A stretch of DNA of 23,900 bases from CANJIV01 sp046330225 (GTDB lineage Bacteria; Actinomycetota; Thermoleophilia; Solirubrobacterales; Solirubrobacteraceae). The position numbers and the translations under genes are program-made. The stretch spans positions 1 through 23,900 of the forward strand of contig JAXLTD010000016.1 in NCBI GenBank assembly GCA_046330225.1, written 5' to 3'. Positions 9,101 to 15,481 of this stretch are shown here, in pieces; positions within the stretch are counted from its first letter, which is position 1, and the number at the start of each line of letters is the position of its first letter. A model generated the notes under the pieces. The model was not told the origin of the DNA and made no database searches. It worked only from the letters and a program-made list of their open reading frames with translations.

Positions 9101-9240
9101 GGTGGCGCGCCCACAGGTACCGGTGATAGTGCTCGTAAACCTCGTTGGCTTCGCCCCTGCGCTGCCGCAGGCACCACGCGGGTTCGAGGCTCAAGCGCGA
9201 CCTGGTCGTTCGCTGAGGCTCTCGCGGGCGGTCGCCACAA
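6152..9240 (-). CDS. Methyltransferase-GT2-GT4 trifunctional protein, frameshifted in its N-terminal third
   Basis: Joining three reading frames gives one protein of roughly 1030 residues. A class I methyltransferase comes first (about 9200-8640; RVLDAGSGEGFG, FEVIEHVAEQD, LAPGGRLVISTP), then a coiled-coil linker ending in SIRGSIAWSLFQR. A GT2 domain follows (about 8045-7330; SIVIPVHSGARL, EVILVDDAAD, LLNNDTEP in the DXD position, GYWEDVDLCFAARA). Last is a GT4 domain (about 7255-6160; NVLVIDHQIP, FVGGFSHEPN, FGAGANGKVAQSLGAGLPVV). From 8392 to the stop the frame is intact, and an ATG at 8344 could express the two glycosyltransferases alone (730 residues). The first start is uncertain: TTG at 9240 in one frame, or TTG at 9195 in another. 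The enzyme probably adds and methylates sugars of the glycan at the cytoplasmic face. Domain calls are firm; gene integrity is not. Confidence 0.8.
8388..9157 (-). other. Cluster of five frameshifting indels
   Basis: Conserved methyltransferase and linker sequence jumps frame five times here. An extra base lies in the C run at 9154-9157 (VVPAAAQG joins EANEVYEH). At 8827-8832 there is one extra or two missing bases (before LAPGGRL). A base is missing near 8641 (SRIK joins AVEPG), another near 8436-8441 (KELAEAW joins GEALNAARE), and another near 8390-8394 (ARQEA joins REIRAEL). All fall in G/C runs or GC dinucleotides. No comparable break is seen in the adjoining 2.2 kb of the same gene or in the neighbouring genes, so consensus errors or recent localised decay are both possible. 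Confidence 0.75.
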
Positions 9241-9335
9241 CCAATGAGTGTCGAAGCCGCTAGGGCTGCTGCAAGCCCGCGGCTGGCCGAAGGCCCGGAC
9301 CGCATCGATTCCTCGCCTCGCTCGTTGCTAGCGTG
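9241..9335. promoter_or_regulatory. Divergent intergenic region with a hairpin
   Basis: This region of roughly 95 bp separates the large minus-strand fusion gene from the exporter operon. It contains a GC-rich hairpin: GCCGC (9256-9260) then GGGCT (9263-9267) pair with AGCCC (9274-9278) and GCGGC (9279-9283) around a 6-nt loop, with a 2-nt bulge (TA). Because the genes diverge, this is not an ordinary terminator; it may be an operator or leader structure. No clear -35/-10 pair or Shine-Dalgarno is visible before the exporter start. Confidence 0.4.
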
Positions 9336-10598
9336 ATGGCCGTGACAACCAAGACGTCGCCGCCGGCGGCTCTCCCTGCCGACGATCGGCTGCTCGGCGC
9401 ATCCGCCGCGGTGACCGTGCAGGACGTCAGCAAGACGTTCCGCCTTCCCCACCAGCAATACCACACGCTCAAGGAGCGGGCCCTGCACCCGTTCCGCTCG
9501 CGCACCTACGACGAGCTGCGCGCGGTCCAGAACGTGTCGTTCGACGTCCGCGAGGGCGAGTTCTTCGGGATCGTGGGCCGCAACGGCAGCGGCAAGAGCA
9601 CCCTGCTCAAGTGCCTGGCCGGCATCTACGGGATCGACCACGGCCGGCTGGCGGTGGCGGGCCGGCTGTCGCCGTTCATCGAGATCGGCGTCGGCTTCAA
9701 CCCGGACCTCACCGCCCGCGACAACGTCGTCATCAACGCCGTGATGCTCGGGCTGAGCCGCAAGCAGGCCAACGCCCGCTTCGACGACATCATCGCCTTC
9801 GCCGAGCTCGAGGAGTTCGTCGACCTCAAGCTGAAGAACTACTCGTCGGGAATGGCCGTGCGCCTCGGCTTCTCGGTGGCCGTGGAGGTCGACGCGGACG
9901 TGCTGCTCATCGACGAGGTGCTGGCCGTCGGCGACGCCTCCTTCCAGCGCAAGTGCCTCGACCAGTTCCTGCGGCTGAAGGCCGAGGGCAAGACCATCCT
10001 GTTCGTCACCCACGACATGGCCTCGGTCGAGCGGTTCTGCGACCGCGCCATGCTCCTGGAGCACGGCGTGATGGTCGACCTCGGCGATCCCGAGACCGTC
10101 GCGCGGAAGTACATCGAGCTGAACTTCGGCCAGACGGTGCACGAGGCCCCCGCCGAGTCGGCCGCCGCCGCGCCGGCGCAGCGCGCCGTCGACATCACCG
10201 GCGCCTGGTTCGAGGACGGCGAGGGCCAGCGGGTCGACGCGATCGCCCAGGGCGCGCCGCTCGCCGCCTGCTTCGAGGTCGCCTTTCGCGCGGAGGCCGC
10301 CGACCCCGTGTTCGGCCTCACGATTCACAACGAGGTGCGCCACGCAGTCTTCGCGCGCACGTCGCAGCGCGAAGGGCCGACGGGCACGTTTGCGGCCGGC
10401 ACGACGACGACCGTCCGCGTGCCGTTCGAGAACTGGCTGTCGCCGAGCACCTACACGCTCACGCCCTCGGTGGCGGATGCCCAGGGCCTCGAGACCCTCG
10501 CCCTGCGCGACAACCTCGCCTCGGTTCTCGTCCACTCCCCGCAGTTCAGCGGCGGCGTCGTGGACCTGCCGAGCGAGATGCGGATCGGCGACGCATGA
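9336..10598 (+). CDS. wzt: Polysaccharide ABC exporter ATPase with C-terminal sugar-binding domain (Wzt type)
   Basis: A 420-residue protein from the ATG at 9336; a GTG one codon earlier would add one residue. The nucleotide-binding domain has Walker A GRNGSGKST (about 80-88), the ABC signature NYSSGM (about 168-173), Walker B VLLIDEVLAVGD (about 189-200) and the switch histidine in FVTHDM (about 223-228). The SPFIEIGVGFNPDLTARDN segment is typical of the O-antigen and teichoic-acid exporter class. Residues about 285-420 form an extra beta-rich domain like the Wzt C-terminal domain, which in E. coli O8/O9a binds the modified non-reducing end of the glycan and gates export. It overlaps the permease gene by ATGA, so the two are translationally coupled, and it powers export across the cytoplasmic membrane. 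Confidence 0.93.
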   Translation: MAVTTKTSPPAALPADDRLLGASAAVTVQDVSKTFRLPHQQYHTLKERALHPFRSRTYDELRAVQNVSFDVREGEFFGIVGRNGSGKSTLLKCLAGIYGIDHGRLAVAGRLSPFIEIGVGFNPDLTARDNVVINAVMLGLSRKQANARFDDIIAFAELEEFVDLKLKNYSSGMAVRLGFSVAVEVDADVLLIDEVLAVGDASFQRKCLDQFLRLKAEGKTILFVTHDMASVERFCDRAMLLEHGVMVDLGDPETVARKYIELNFGQTVHEAPAESAAAAPAQRAVDITGAWFEDGEGQRVDAIAQGAPLAACFEVAFRAEAADPVFGLTIHNEVRHAVFARTSQREGPTGTFAAGTTTTVRVPFENWLSPSTYTLTPSVADAQGLETLALRDNLASVLVHSPQFSGGVVDLPSEMRIGDA

Positions 10599-11440
10599 GC
10601 ACGCCTGCCGTCACCGCGCCGGTCACGACGCACCCGCCGTCGGCGTTCGGCAACGACCTCCAGCGCTTCCTGACCCTGACCTGGGTCCTGGCCGTCACGG
10701 ATTTCAAGCTGAAGTTCTTCGGCTCGGCGCTCGGCTACCTGTGGTCGCTCGTGCGGCCGCTGCTGCTCTTCGGCGTCCTCTACGTCGTCTTCACGAAGGT
10801 CTTCAAGGTCGGCGCGGACATCACGTACTACCCCGTCTACCTGCTCACGTCGATCATCCTCTGGACGCTCTTCGCCGAGACGACGACGGGCTGCGTGACC
10901 TGCCTGGTCGACCGCGAGAACCTCTTGCGCAAGATCCGCTTCCCGCGGATGGTGATCCCGCTGGCCGTGGCGCTGACGGCGCTCTTCAACTTCAGCCTCA
11001 ACCTCGTCGTCGTGGCGATCTTCATCGTCATCCAGGGCGTCGAGCCGCAGGCGACCTGGCTGCTCATGCCGCTGCTCGTGATCGTGCTCATCGTCCTCGC
11101 GACCGGCGCCGGGATGCTCGTGTCGGCGCTCTACGTGCGCTACCGCGACGTGCAGCCGATCTGGGACGTCGTGCTCCAGGTGCTCTTCTACGCGACGCCG
11201 ATCCTCTACGTGGCGACGAAGCTTCCGCCCTCGGTCATCCACATCGCGATGCTGAATCCGCTGGCGTGCGTCACGTCCCAGATGCGCCACTGGCTCCTCG
11301 ACCCGGGGGCGCCGTCGGCGGGCGAGCTGCTCGGGGCCGAGTGGAAGCTCATCATTCCGGCGGCGATCACCGCCGGCGTCTTCGCGCTGGGCCTGTGGGT
11401 GTTCCGGCGCGAGGCGCCGCGGATCGCGGAGGACCTGTGA
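10595..11440 (+). CDS. wzm: Polysaccharide ABC exporter permease (Wzm type, ABC-2 family)
   Basis: This is a 281-residue inner-membrane protein with about six hydrophobic helices. The N-terminal part FKLKFFGSALGYLWSLVRPL is the conserved entry segment of ABC-2 polysaccharide and teichoic-acid permeases. LLRKIRFPRMVIPLAVALTA matches the family's coupling region, and the later stretch YRDVQPIWDVVLQVLFYATP matches the second conserved block. The ATG lies in an ATGA overlap with the ATPase gene, and its own stop overlaps the GTG of the next gene (GTGA). It forms the transmembrane channel through which the lipid-linked glycan leaves the cytoplasm, working as a dimer with the Wzt-type ATPase. Confidence 0.93.
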   Translation: MSTPAVTAPVTTHPPSAFGNDLQRFLTLTWVLAVTDFKLKFFGSALGYLWSLVRPLLLFGVLYVVFTKVFKVGADITYYPVYLLTSIILWTLFAETTTGCVTCLVDRENLLRKIRFPRMVIPLAVALTALFNFSLNLVVVAIFIVIQGVEPQATWLLMPLLVIVLIVLATGAGMLVSALYVRYRDVQPIWDVVLQVLFYATPILYVATKLPPSVIHIAMLNPLACVTSQMRHWLLDPGAPSAGELLGAEWKLIIPAAITAGVFALGLWVFRREAPRIAEDL

Positions 11441-11727
11441 GCGGCAACGGCAGCGCCAGCCCCGCCGGGGCCCAGGAGGCAGAGCTCGCAGCGCTGCGCG
11501 CGCGCCTCGCCGCCCTCGAGGCCGAGAACGCCGAGCTCGCGGCCCGCGCCGCCGCCGCCGTCGCCGCCGCCGAGGAGCGCGCCTACTGGCTGGACCGCTG
11601 GCACCTCGACCTCAACGCCCTCATGCGCCGGCCGGGCGCCGGCGCGTTCCGGGGCGCGGTCCGGGCGCTGCGCAGCGTCGTGCGCCGGGGCAAGCAGCTG
11701 CGCCGGGCGCTCGCCGGGCGCGGCTGA
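11437..11727 (+). CDS. Small coiled-coil protein of unknown function
   Basis: A 96-residue protein starting at a GTG that overlaps the permease stop (GTGA). Residues about 13-50 are an Ala/Leu/Glu-rich heptad pattern (ELAALRARLAALEAENAEL), a predicted coiled coil. It is followed by an aromatic stretch, YWLDRWHLDLNALMRR (about 51-66), and a very basic tail rich in Arg. There is no signal peptide or transmembrane segment. Tight coupling to the exporter argues that the gene is real, and suggests a scaffold or membrane-surface adaptor linking the exporter to biosynthetic enzymes or measuring chain length. That role is inference; I recognise no named family. It could also be a detached linker from a methyltransferase or glycosyltransferase fusion. 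Confidence 0.72.
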   Translation: MSGNGSASPAGAQEAELAALRARLAALEAENAELAARAAAAVAAAEERAYWLDRWHLDLNALMRRPGAGAFRGAVRALRSVVRRGKQLRRALAGRG

Positions 11728-11747
11728 CCATCTAGCCTCAGCGCCGA

Positions 11748-12863
11748 ATGACCGTGCCCGCGCGCCTTTCCTCCTCCCTGGCCGGCCGCCCCCGGCTCGC
11801 TGCCGTCCGGCGGCGCCTCCTCGCCGCCCTCGATGCCCAGCCCAACGCCCAGGTCGCCGCCGCGGCAGCGCAGGCGCAGGCGCGGATCGACGAACTCGAG
11901 GCGCGGTGGGCTGGGCTGCCCGCCAGCCGCCCGCTCACGCCGCCTTACCACCCGCCGGCGCCAGCCACGGGCCGCCTGTTCGCCCGGCTGGGCACGGACG
12001 AGGACGCGCTCGCGGCGCGGCTGACCGCCGTGCTCGGCGATTCGGTCGCCGACCTGCTCGCCGCGGGGCCGCCGGTCGAACGGCCAGCCGCGCTCCTGCA
12101 TCTGGCGGTCCACTGCGAGTTCGCCGACGTGCTGGAGGCGACCGGCCTCTCAAACGCCGAGCCGCCCGAGGAGGTCCACCACATGGCGCGCGGCCCGCTG
12201 GCGGCCGGCGGGGCGCTGCGCCTCGCCGATGTCGTGGCCGAGTGCCTGCAGGACAGCGGAGCCGACGTCGAGGCCGGCCGCGGCCTGGACTTCGGCTGCT
12301 CCTCGGGCCGGGTCGTGCGCGCCCTGCACGCCGCCTATCCGGACGCCGCCTGGGCGGGCTGCGACCCGAACGGGCCGGCGATTGCGTGGGCCGCGGACGC
12401 CCTGCCGGGCATCGGCTTCTTCGAGAGCCCGACCGACCCGCCGCTGCCCGTCCCGGACGGCGCCTACGACCACGCGTTCGCGATCTCGATCTGGTCGCAC
12501 TACGACGCCGGGCCGGCGCTCGCCTGGCTGGAGGAAATGCGCCGCGTCCTCGCCCCCGGCGGCCGGCTCCTGCTCACCACGCACGGCCTCAGCTCGGTGG
12601 CGGTGTACGCGGCGCACGGACTGCGCCCGGCCGCGCAGCTCAGCGAGATCGTCCAGGCCCTCTACACCGATGGCTTCTGGTTCGCACCCGAGTTCGGGGA
12701 GGAAGGCGACTGGGGCGTCGCGCACCCCGGGTGGGGCACCGCCTTCTTCACCCCCGAGTGGCTGCTGGCCCGCGTGCGCGGCGCCTGGCACCTCGACGTC
12801 TTCGTTCCCGCCGGCCTCGCCTTCAACCAGGACATCTACGTCCTGCGCTCGACGACGGCATGA
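11748..12863 (+). CDS. Class I SAM-dependent methyltransferase
   Basis: A 371-residue protein from the ATG at 11748, 20 bp after the coiled-coil gene and without an obvious Shine-Dalgarno. Residues 1-60 are Ala/Arg-rich and helical, possibly a docking helix. The catalytic core has motif I GLDFGCSSGRVVRAL (about 178-192), the acidic residue in WAGCDPNGPAI, an ISIWSHYDAGPALAWLEEM segment, and VLAPGGRLLLTTHG. It ends in an ATGA overlap with the GT2/GT4 fusion gene, so the two products are probably made together and may act on the same sugar. The substrate is not determinable. The C-terminus (GLAFNQDIYVLR) resembles other glycan-locus methyltransferases. Confidence 0.87.
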   Translation: MTVPARLSSSLAGRPRLAAVRRRLLAALDAQPNAQVAAAAAQAQARIDELEARWAGLPASRPLTPPYHPPAPATGRLFARLGTDEDALAARLTAVLGDSVADLLAAGPPVERPAALLHLAVHCEFADVLEATGLSNAEPPEEVHHMARGPLAAGGALRLADVVAECLQDSGADVEAGRGLDFGCSSGRVVRALHAAYPDAAWAGCDPNGPAIAWAADALPGIGFFESPTDPPLPVPDGAYDHAFAISIWSHYDAGPALAWLEEMRRVLAPGGRLLLTTHGLSSVAVYAAHGLRPAAQLSEIVQALYTDGFWFAPEFGEEGDWGVAHPGWGTAFFTPEWLLARVRGAWHLDVFVPAGLAFNQDIYVLRSTTA

Positions 12864-14959
12864 GCACCGCCGCCGTCGTGATCCCGGTCCGGGACGGGGC
12901 CCGCTACCTCGCCGAGGTCCTCGAGGCGGTGGCGCGCGAGCGCCCTGACGAGGTGCTCGTGATCGACTCCGGCTCGGCCGACGGCTCCGTCCAGATCGCC
13001 CGCGACGCCGGGGCCGAGGTCCTCGAGATCGCCCCGGAGGCGTTCGGCCACGGCCGCACGCGCAACCTCGGGGCCGAGCACACGAGCGGCGACCTCATCG
13101 TCTTCCTCACCCAGGACGCCACGCCCGTGCCCGGCTGGCTGGCCGCCCACCGCGAGGCGCACGCGCTCGCCGACCGCGTCGGGGCCTCGTACGGGCCCCA
13201 CCTGCCCCGTCCGGACACGAGCCCGATGATCGCGCGCGAGCTCACCGAGTTCTTCGCCGCCCACTCGCCCGACGGGCGCCCGGTCGTCCAGCGGGCCGGC
13301 GACCGCGCCTTCCTGTCCAACGTCAACGCCGCCTACGCCCGGGCGTGCTGGGCCGAGGTGCGGTTCCCCGACGTGGGCTACGCGGAGGACCAGGCGTTCG
13401 CCGCCGAGATGCTCGCACGCGGATGGGCCAAGGTCTTCCACCCCGGCGCCGCGGTCCTGCACGCCCACGACTACCCGCCGGCCGAGTTCATGCGCCGCTA
13501 CTTCGACGAGTACCGCGGGCTGCGCGAGACGATCGGCCACGTCGAGACGATCGGCGTGCGGTCGACCGCCCGCCACGTGCGTGGCGAGGTCCGGCGCGAC
13601 CGCGCCTGGCTGCGCGAGCGCGGGGCGCCCCGCGGCACCGTCGCGCGCTGGACGGGCCGCTCGGCGGTGCACCACTCGGGGCGCCAGGTGTTCTCCGCCC
13701 TGGGCTCGCGGGCCGACCGGCTCCCGGCCGCCGTGCAGCGGGCGCTGTCGCTGGAGGGCCGCGCCTCGGCGCCGGGAGGCGCCCCGCCCGCCGGACCGCC
13801 GCCGACCGCGACCGTCTCCCCGCGGCGGCGCGAGCCCGTCTACGCCGACTGGCGGCGCTTCCTCGACACCGGGCCGGCGCCGCTCCTCGAGCCCGTCCCG
13901 GGGATGGAGGCCAAGGCGCGGCTGCACGTCGCCGTCGTGATCCCGCCGTTCCGGCGGGGCAGCGGCGGCCACAACTCGATCCTGCACCTCGTCCGCGGTC
14001 TCGAAGCGATGGGCCACACGTGCACGATCTGGCTCCACGACCCCACCGGGCTGCACGACGGGGAGCTCGAGGGCTACATCCGGGGCAACCTCGTGGACTT
14101 CTTCGGGCCGTTCGCTGCGCCCGTGTTCAAGGGCCTTGATCGCTGGTATGGCGCCGATGTCGCCGTGGCCACCGGCTGGCAGACGGTCTTCCCGGTCATG
14201 GGGCTGGACGGCTGCCGGGCCCGGGCCTATCTCGTCCACGACCACGAGCCCGAGTTCTACGGGACCTCCGTCGAGCGGACGCTGGCGGAGGCGACCTACT
14301 CGCTGGGGCTGCACTGCATCGCGGCGAGCCCGTGGCTGGCCGGCATCGTGCGCGATCGCTACGGCGCGTCCGCCTCGGACTTCACGTTCGGCGTCGATCA
14401 CGAGGTCTACTGGCCCCGGCCGGTTGCCCGCGAGCCCGAGACGATCGCCTTCTACGGGCGGGCCGTGACCGAGCGCCGGGCGGTGATGCTCGGGATGCTC
14501 GCCCTCGACGAGCTCGCCCGCCGCCGGCCCGGCGCGCGCATCGTCATCTTCGGGGACCCCGACCCGCTCGCGGCGAGCTTCCGGTTCGAGCACGCCGGCG
14601 TCGCGGCCCCCGAGCAGCTCGCCTGGCTCTACTCGCAGGCGACCGTGGGCCTGTGCCTGTCGCTGACGAACTACTCGCTGATCCCGAACGAGATGCTCGC
14701 CTGCGGCCTGCCGTGCGTCGACCTGGCCGGGATGTCGACGGAGTCGGTCTTCGGGGCCGACGGGCCCGTGGAGCTCGCCGAACCGGCTCCGGGCGCGATC
14801 GCCGACGCCATCGAGCGGCTCCTGGCTGACCGGGCCCACTGGGCCGCCCGCTCCGAGGCCGGGCTGCGCTACGTCGCCTCGCACTCGTGGCCCGACGCCG
14901 CGGCGCGGGTCGAGGCCGGGCTGCGGGAGGCCCTGCGCCTCCGCGCGGCGGACGCGTAG
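12860..14959 (+). CDS. GT2 / WsaF-like GT4 bifunctional glycosyltransferase
   Basis: A 699-residue protein starting at the ATG in an ATGA overlap with the preceding gene. The N-terminal GT2 domain (about 1-290) has AAVVIPVRDGARYL, VLVIDSGSADGS, AFGHGRTRNLGAEHTSGD and LTQDATP, then YAEDQAFAAEML. This pattern is seen in rhamnosyltransferase-type GT2 enzymes with inverting chemistry. A Pro/Ala linker (about 303-325) leads to a GT-B domain (about 350-699) with VVIPPFRRGSGGHNS, YLVHDHEPEFYGTS, TYSLGLHCIAASPWLA, FTFGVDHEVYWP and CLSLTNYSLIPNEMLACGLP. These features resemble WsaF, the retaining or GT4-like rhamnosyltransferase of the Geobacillus S-layer glycan. The protein likely adds two successive residues, perhaps rhamnoses, to the growing chain in the cytoplasm. 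The GT calls are firm; sugar identity is inference. Confidence 0.9.
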   Translation: MSTAAVVIPVRDGARYLAEVLEAVARERPDEVLVIDSGSADGSVQIARDAGAEVLEIAPEAFGHGRTRNLGAEHTSGDLIVFLTQDATPVPGWLAAHREAHALADRVGASYGPHLPRPDTSPMIARELTEFFAAHSPDGRPVVQRAGDRAFLSNVNAAYARACWAEVRFPDVGYAEDQAFAAEMLARGWAKVFHPGAAVLHAHDYPPAEFMRRYFDEYRGLRETIGHVETIGVRSTARHVRGEVRRDRAWLRERGAPRGTVARWTGRSAVHHSGRQVFSALGSRADRLPAAVQRALSLEGRASAPGGAPPAGPPPTATVSPRRREPVYADWRRFLDTGPAPLLEPVPGMEAKARLHVAVVIPPFRRGSGGHNSILHLVRGLEAMGHTCTIWLHDPTGLHDGELEGYIRGNLVDFFGPFAAPVFKGLDRWYGADVAVATGWQTVFPVMGLDGCRARAYLVHDHEPEFYGTSVERTLAEATYSLGLHCIAASPWLAGIVRDRYGASASDFTFGVDHEVYWPRPVAREPETIAFYGRAVTERRAVMLGMLALDELARRRPGARIVIFGDPDPLAASFRFEHAGVAAPEQLAWLYSQATVGLCLSLTNYSLIPNEMLACGLPCVDLAGMSTESVFGADGPVELAEPAPGAIADAIERLLADRAHWAARSEAGLRYVASHSWPDAAARVEAGLREALRLRAADA

Positions 14960-14999
14960 CGGCCCCGGCCGGCCCGGCCCGGCCCGGCCCGCGGGGCTG
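14960..14999 (+). terminator. Possible GC hairpin after the GT2/GT4 gene, with GGCCC tandem repeat
   Basis: Directly after the TAG stop, CGGCCCCG (14960-14967) can pair with CGGGGCTG (14992-14999), 8 bp with one G-U pair. The roughly 24-nt loop includes four tandem GGCCC units (14971-14990). No T-tract follows, so this is at best a non-canonical terminator; the repeat itself is certain. Confidence 0.35.
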
Positions 15000-15036
15000 G
15001 CCGGTGCCCAGGAGGCGCAGCAGGCCCGCGTGTCGT

Positions 15037-15106
15037 CCGCGGATCCGGTCGGCGAGGCCGAGGTTCGGCCGCCCCGGCCGGCCCATCCTCGACCTCGCCC
15101 CGCCCC
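15037..15106. repeat. Direct repeat, copy 1 (70 bp)
   Basis: By hand alignment this copy matches 15145-15214 at all but 6 of 70 positions; the period is 108 bp. It contains a short hairpin, GGCCGA (15056-15061) and TCGGCC (15065-15070) around a 3-nt loop. The match weakens after the unit but resumes at GAGACCCGGCCCG (15121 and 15235), so a longer segment was probably duplicated and later changed by a small indel. Confidence 0.8.
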
Positions 15107-15144
15107 CGCCCCGGCGGCGCGAGACCCGGCCCGACGGCCCCTCA

Positions 15145-15214
15145 CCGCGGATCCGGTCGCCGAAACCGAGGTTCGGCCGCCCCTGCCGGCTCAACCTCGA
15201 CCTCGCCCCGCCCC
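15145..15214. repeat. Direct repeat, copy 2 (70 bp)
   Basis: Second copy of the unit beginning CCGCGGATCCGGTCG. The six differences from copy 1 include three in the left arm region that shorten the hairpin to CCGA/TCGG. This shows the stem is not strictly conserved between copies. Confidence 0.8.
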
Positions 15215-15251
15215 GCCGCTCACGCGCCGGCCGTGAGACCCGGCCCGGGCA

Positions 15252-15291
15252 CGCAGGATCCGGATGCCCCCGCGCAGGATCCCGACGCCCC
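15252..15291. repeat. Short tandem pair, 21-bp period
   Basis: CGCAGGATCCGGATGCCCC (15252-15270) is followed by CGCAGGATCCCGACGCCCC (15273-15291), which differs at two positions. It lies just past the second 70-bp repeat copy and shares the GGATCC word with it. Confidence 0.65.
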
Positions 15292-15451
15292 TGCGCCGCG
15301 CTCCTGGCGCACGCCCGACGCCGCGGCCCCCCTCAGGTGACCCGCATGGCCCGGCACGCGACCGCCGCCCCCGCCAAGCCACCCCCGCCCCGACGGCCCG
15401 CACGGCCCGGCACGGCCGCATCCCGCCGAGCCGCCCGCGCGCGCCCCGCCG

Positions 15452-15472
15452 CCGGCACCCGCGGCGTACCGG
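15452..15472 (-). terminator. Possible hairpin terminator of the membrane-protein operon
   Basis: About 10 nt past the TAG stop of the minus-strand membrane-protein gene, CCGGTAC and GTGCCGG (read on the minus strand) form a 7-bp stem with one G-T pair around a 7-nt loop. No T-run follows, as is common for high-GC actinobacterial hairpins, so the call is tentative. Confidence 0.35.
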
Positions 15473-15481
15473 ATCAAGCCG

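Larger units (their letters stand above)
14960..15481. other. Gene-free GC-rich intergenic stretch between convergent genes
   Basis: No convincing gene lies in these 522 bp. Open frames here are Pro/Arg-rich in every phase, carry no recognisable domain, and owe their length to base composition. The region starts with GGCCC repeats, contains two copies of a 70-bp direct repeat, a shorter 21-bp-period pair and possible hairpins near both flanking stop codons. It likely serves as transcript-end territory for both convergent transcription units. Confidence 0.6.

Noticed and set aside
6293..9247. 984-codon plus-strand open frame opposite the trifunctional gene
   Set aside because: The minus strand encodes well-conserved GT2 and GT4 motifs there; the plus-strand product has no recognisable fold.
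9190..9305. Lipoprotein-like start (ATG at 9305, LIGC lipobox-like sequence)
   Set aside because: The peptide lies in the divergent intergenic gap, leads straight into a cytoplasmic methyltransferase, and lacks a ribosome site. The lipobox match is probably chance.
7080..10535. 1151-codon minus-strand open frame
   Set aside because: It merges antisense of the Wzt gene with one frame of the frameshifted methyltransferase. Only the piece around 8835-9150, and a short piece near 8440-8640, is real coding sequence.
15030..15236. 68-codon open frame with a 36-residue internal repeat
   Set aside because: The differences between the two copies are mostly non-synonymous in this frame, and no start signal is present, so it is a DNA repeat and not a coding repeat.
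15345..15420. CRISPR-like repetition of GGCCCGGCACG (15348 and 15404)
   Set aside because: There are only two copies, with no regular repeat-spacer structure; it is explained by composition.
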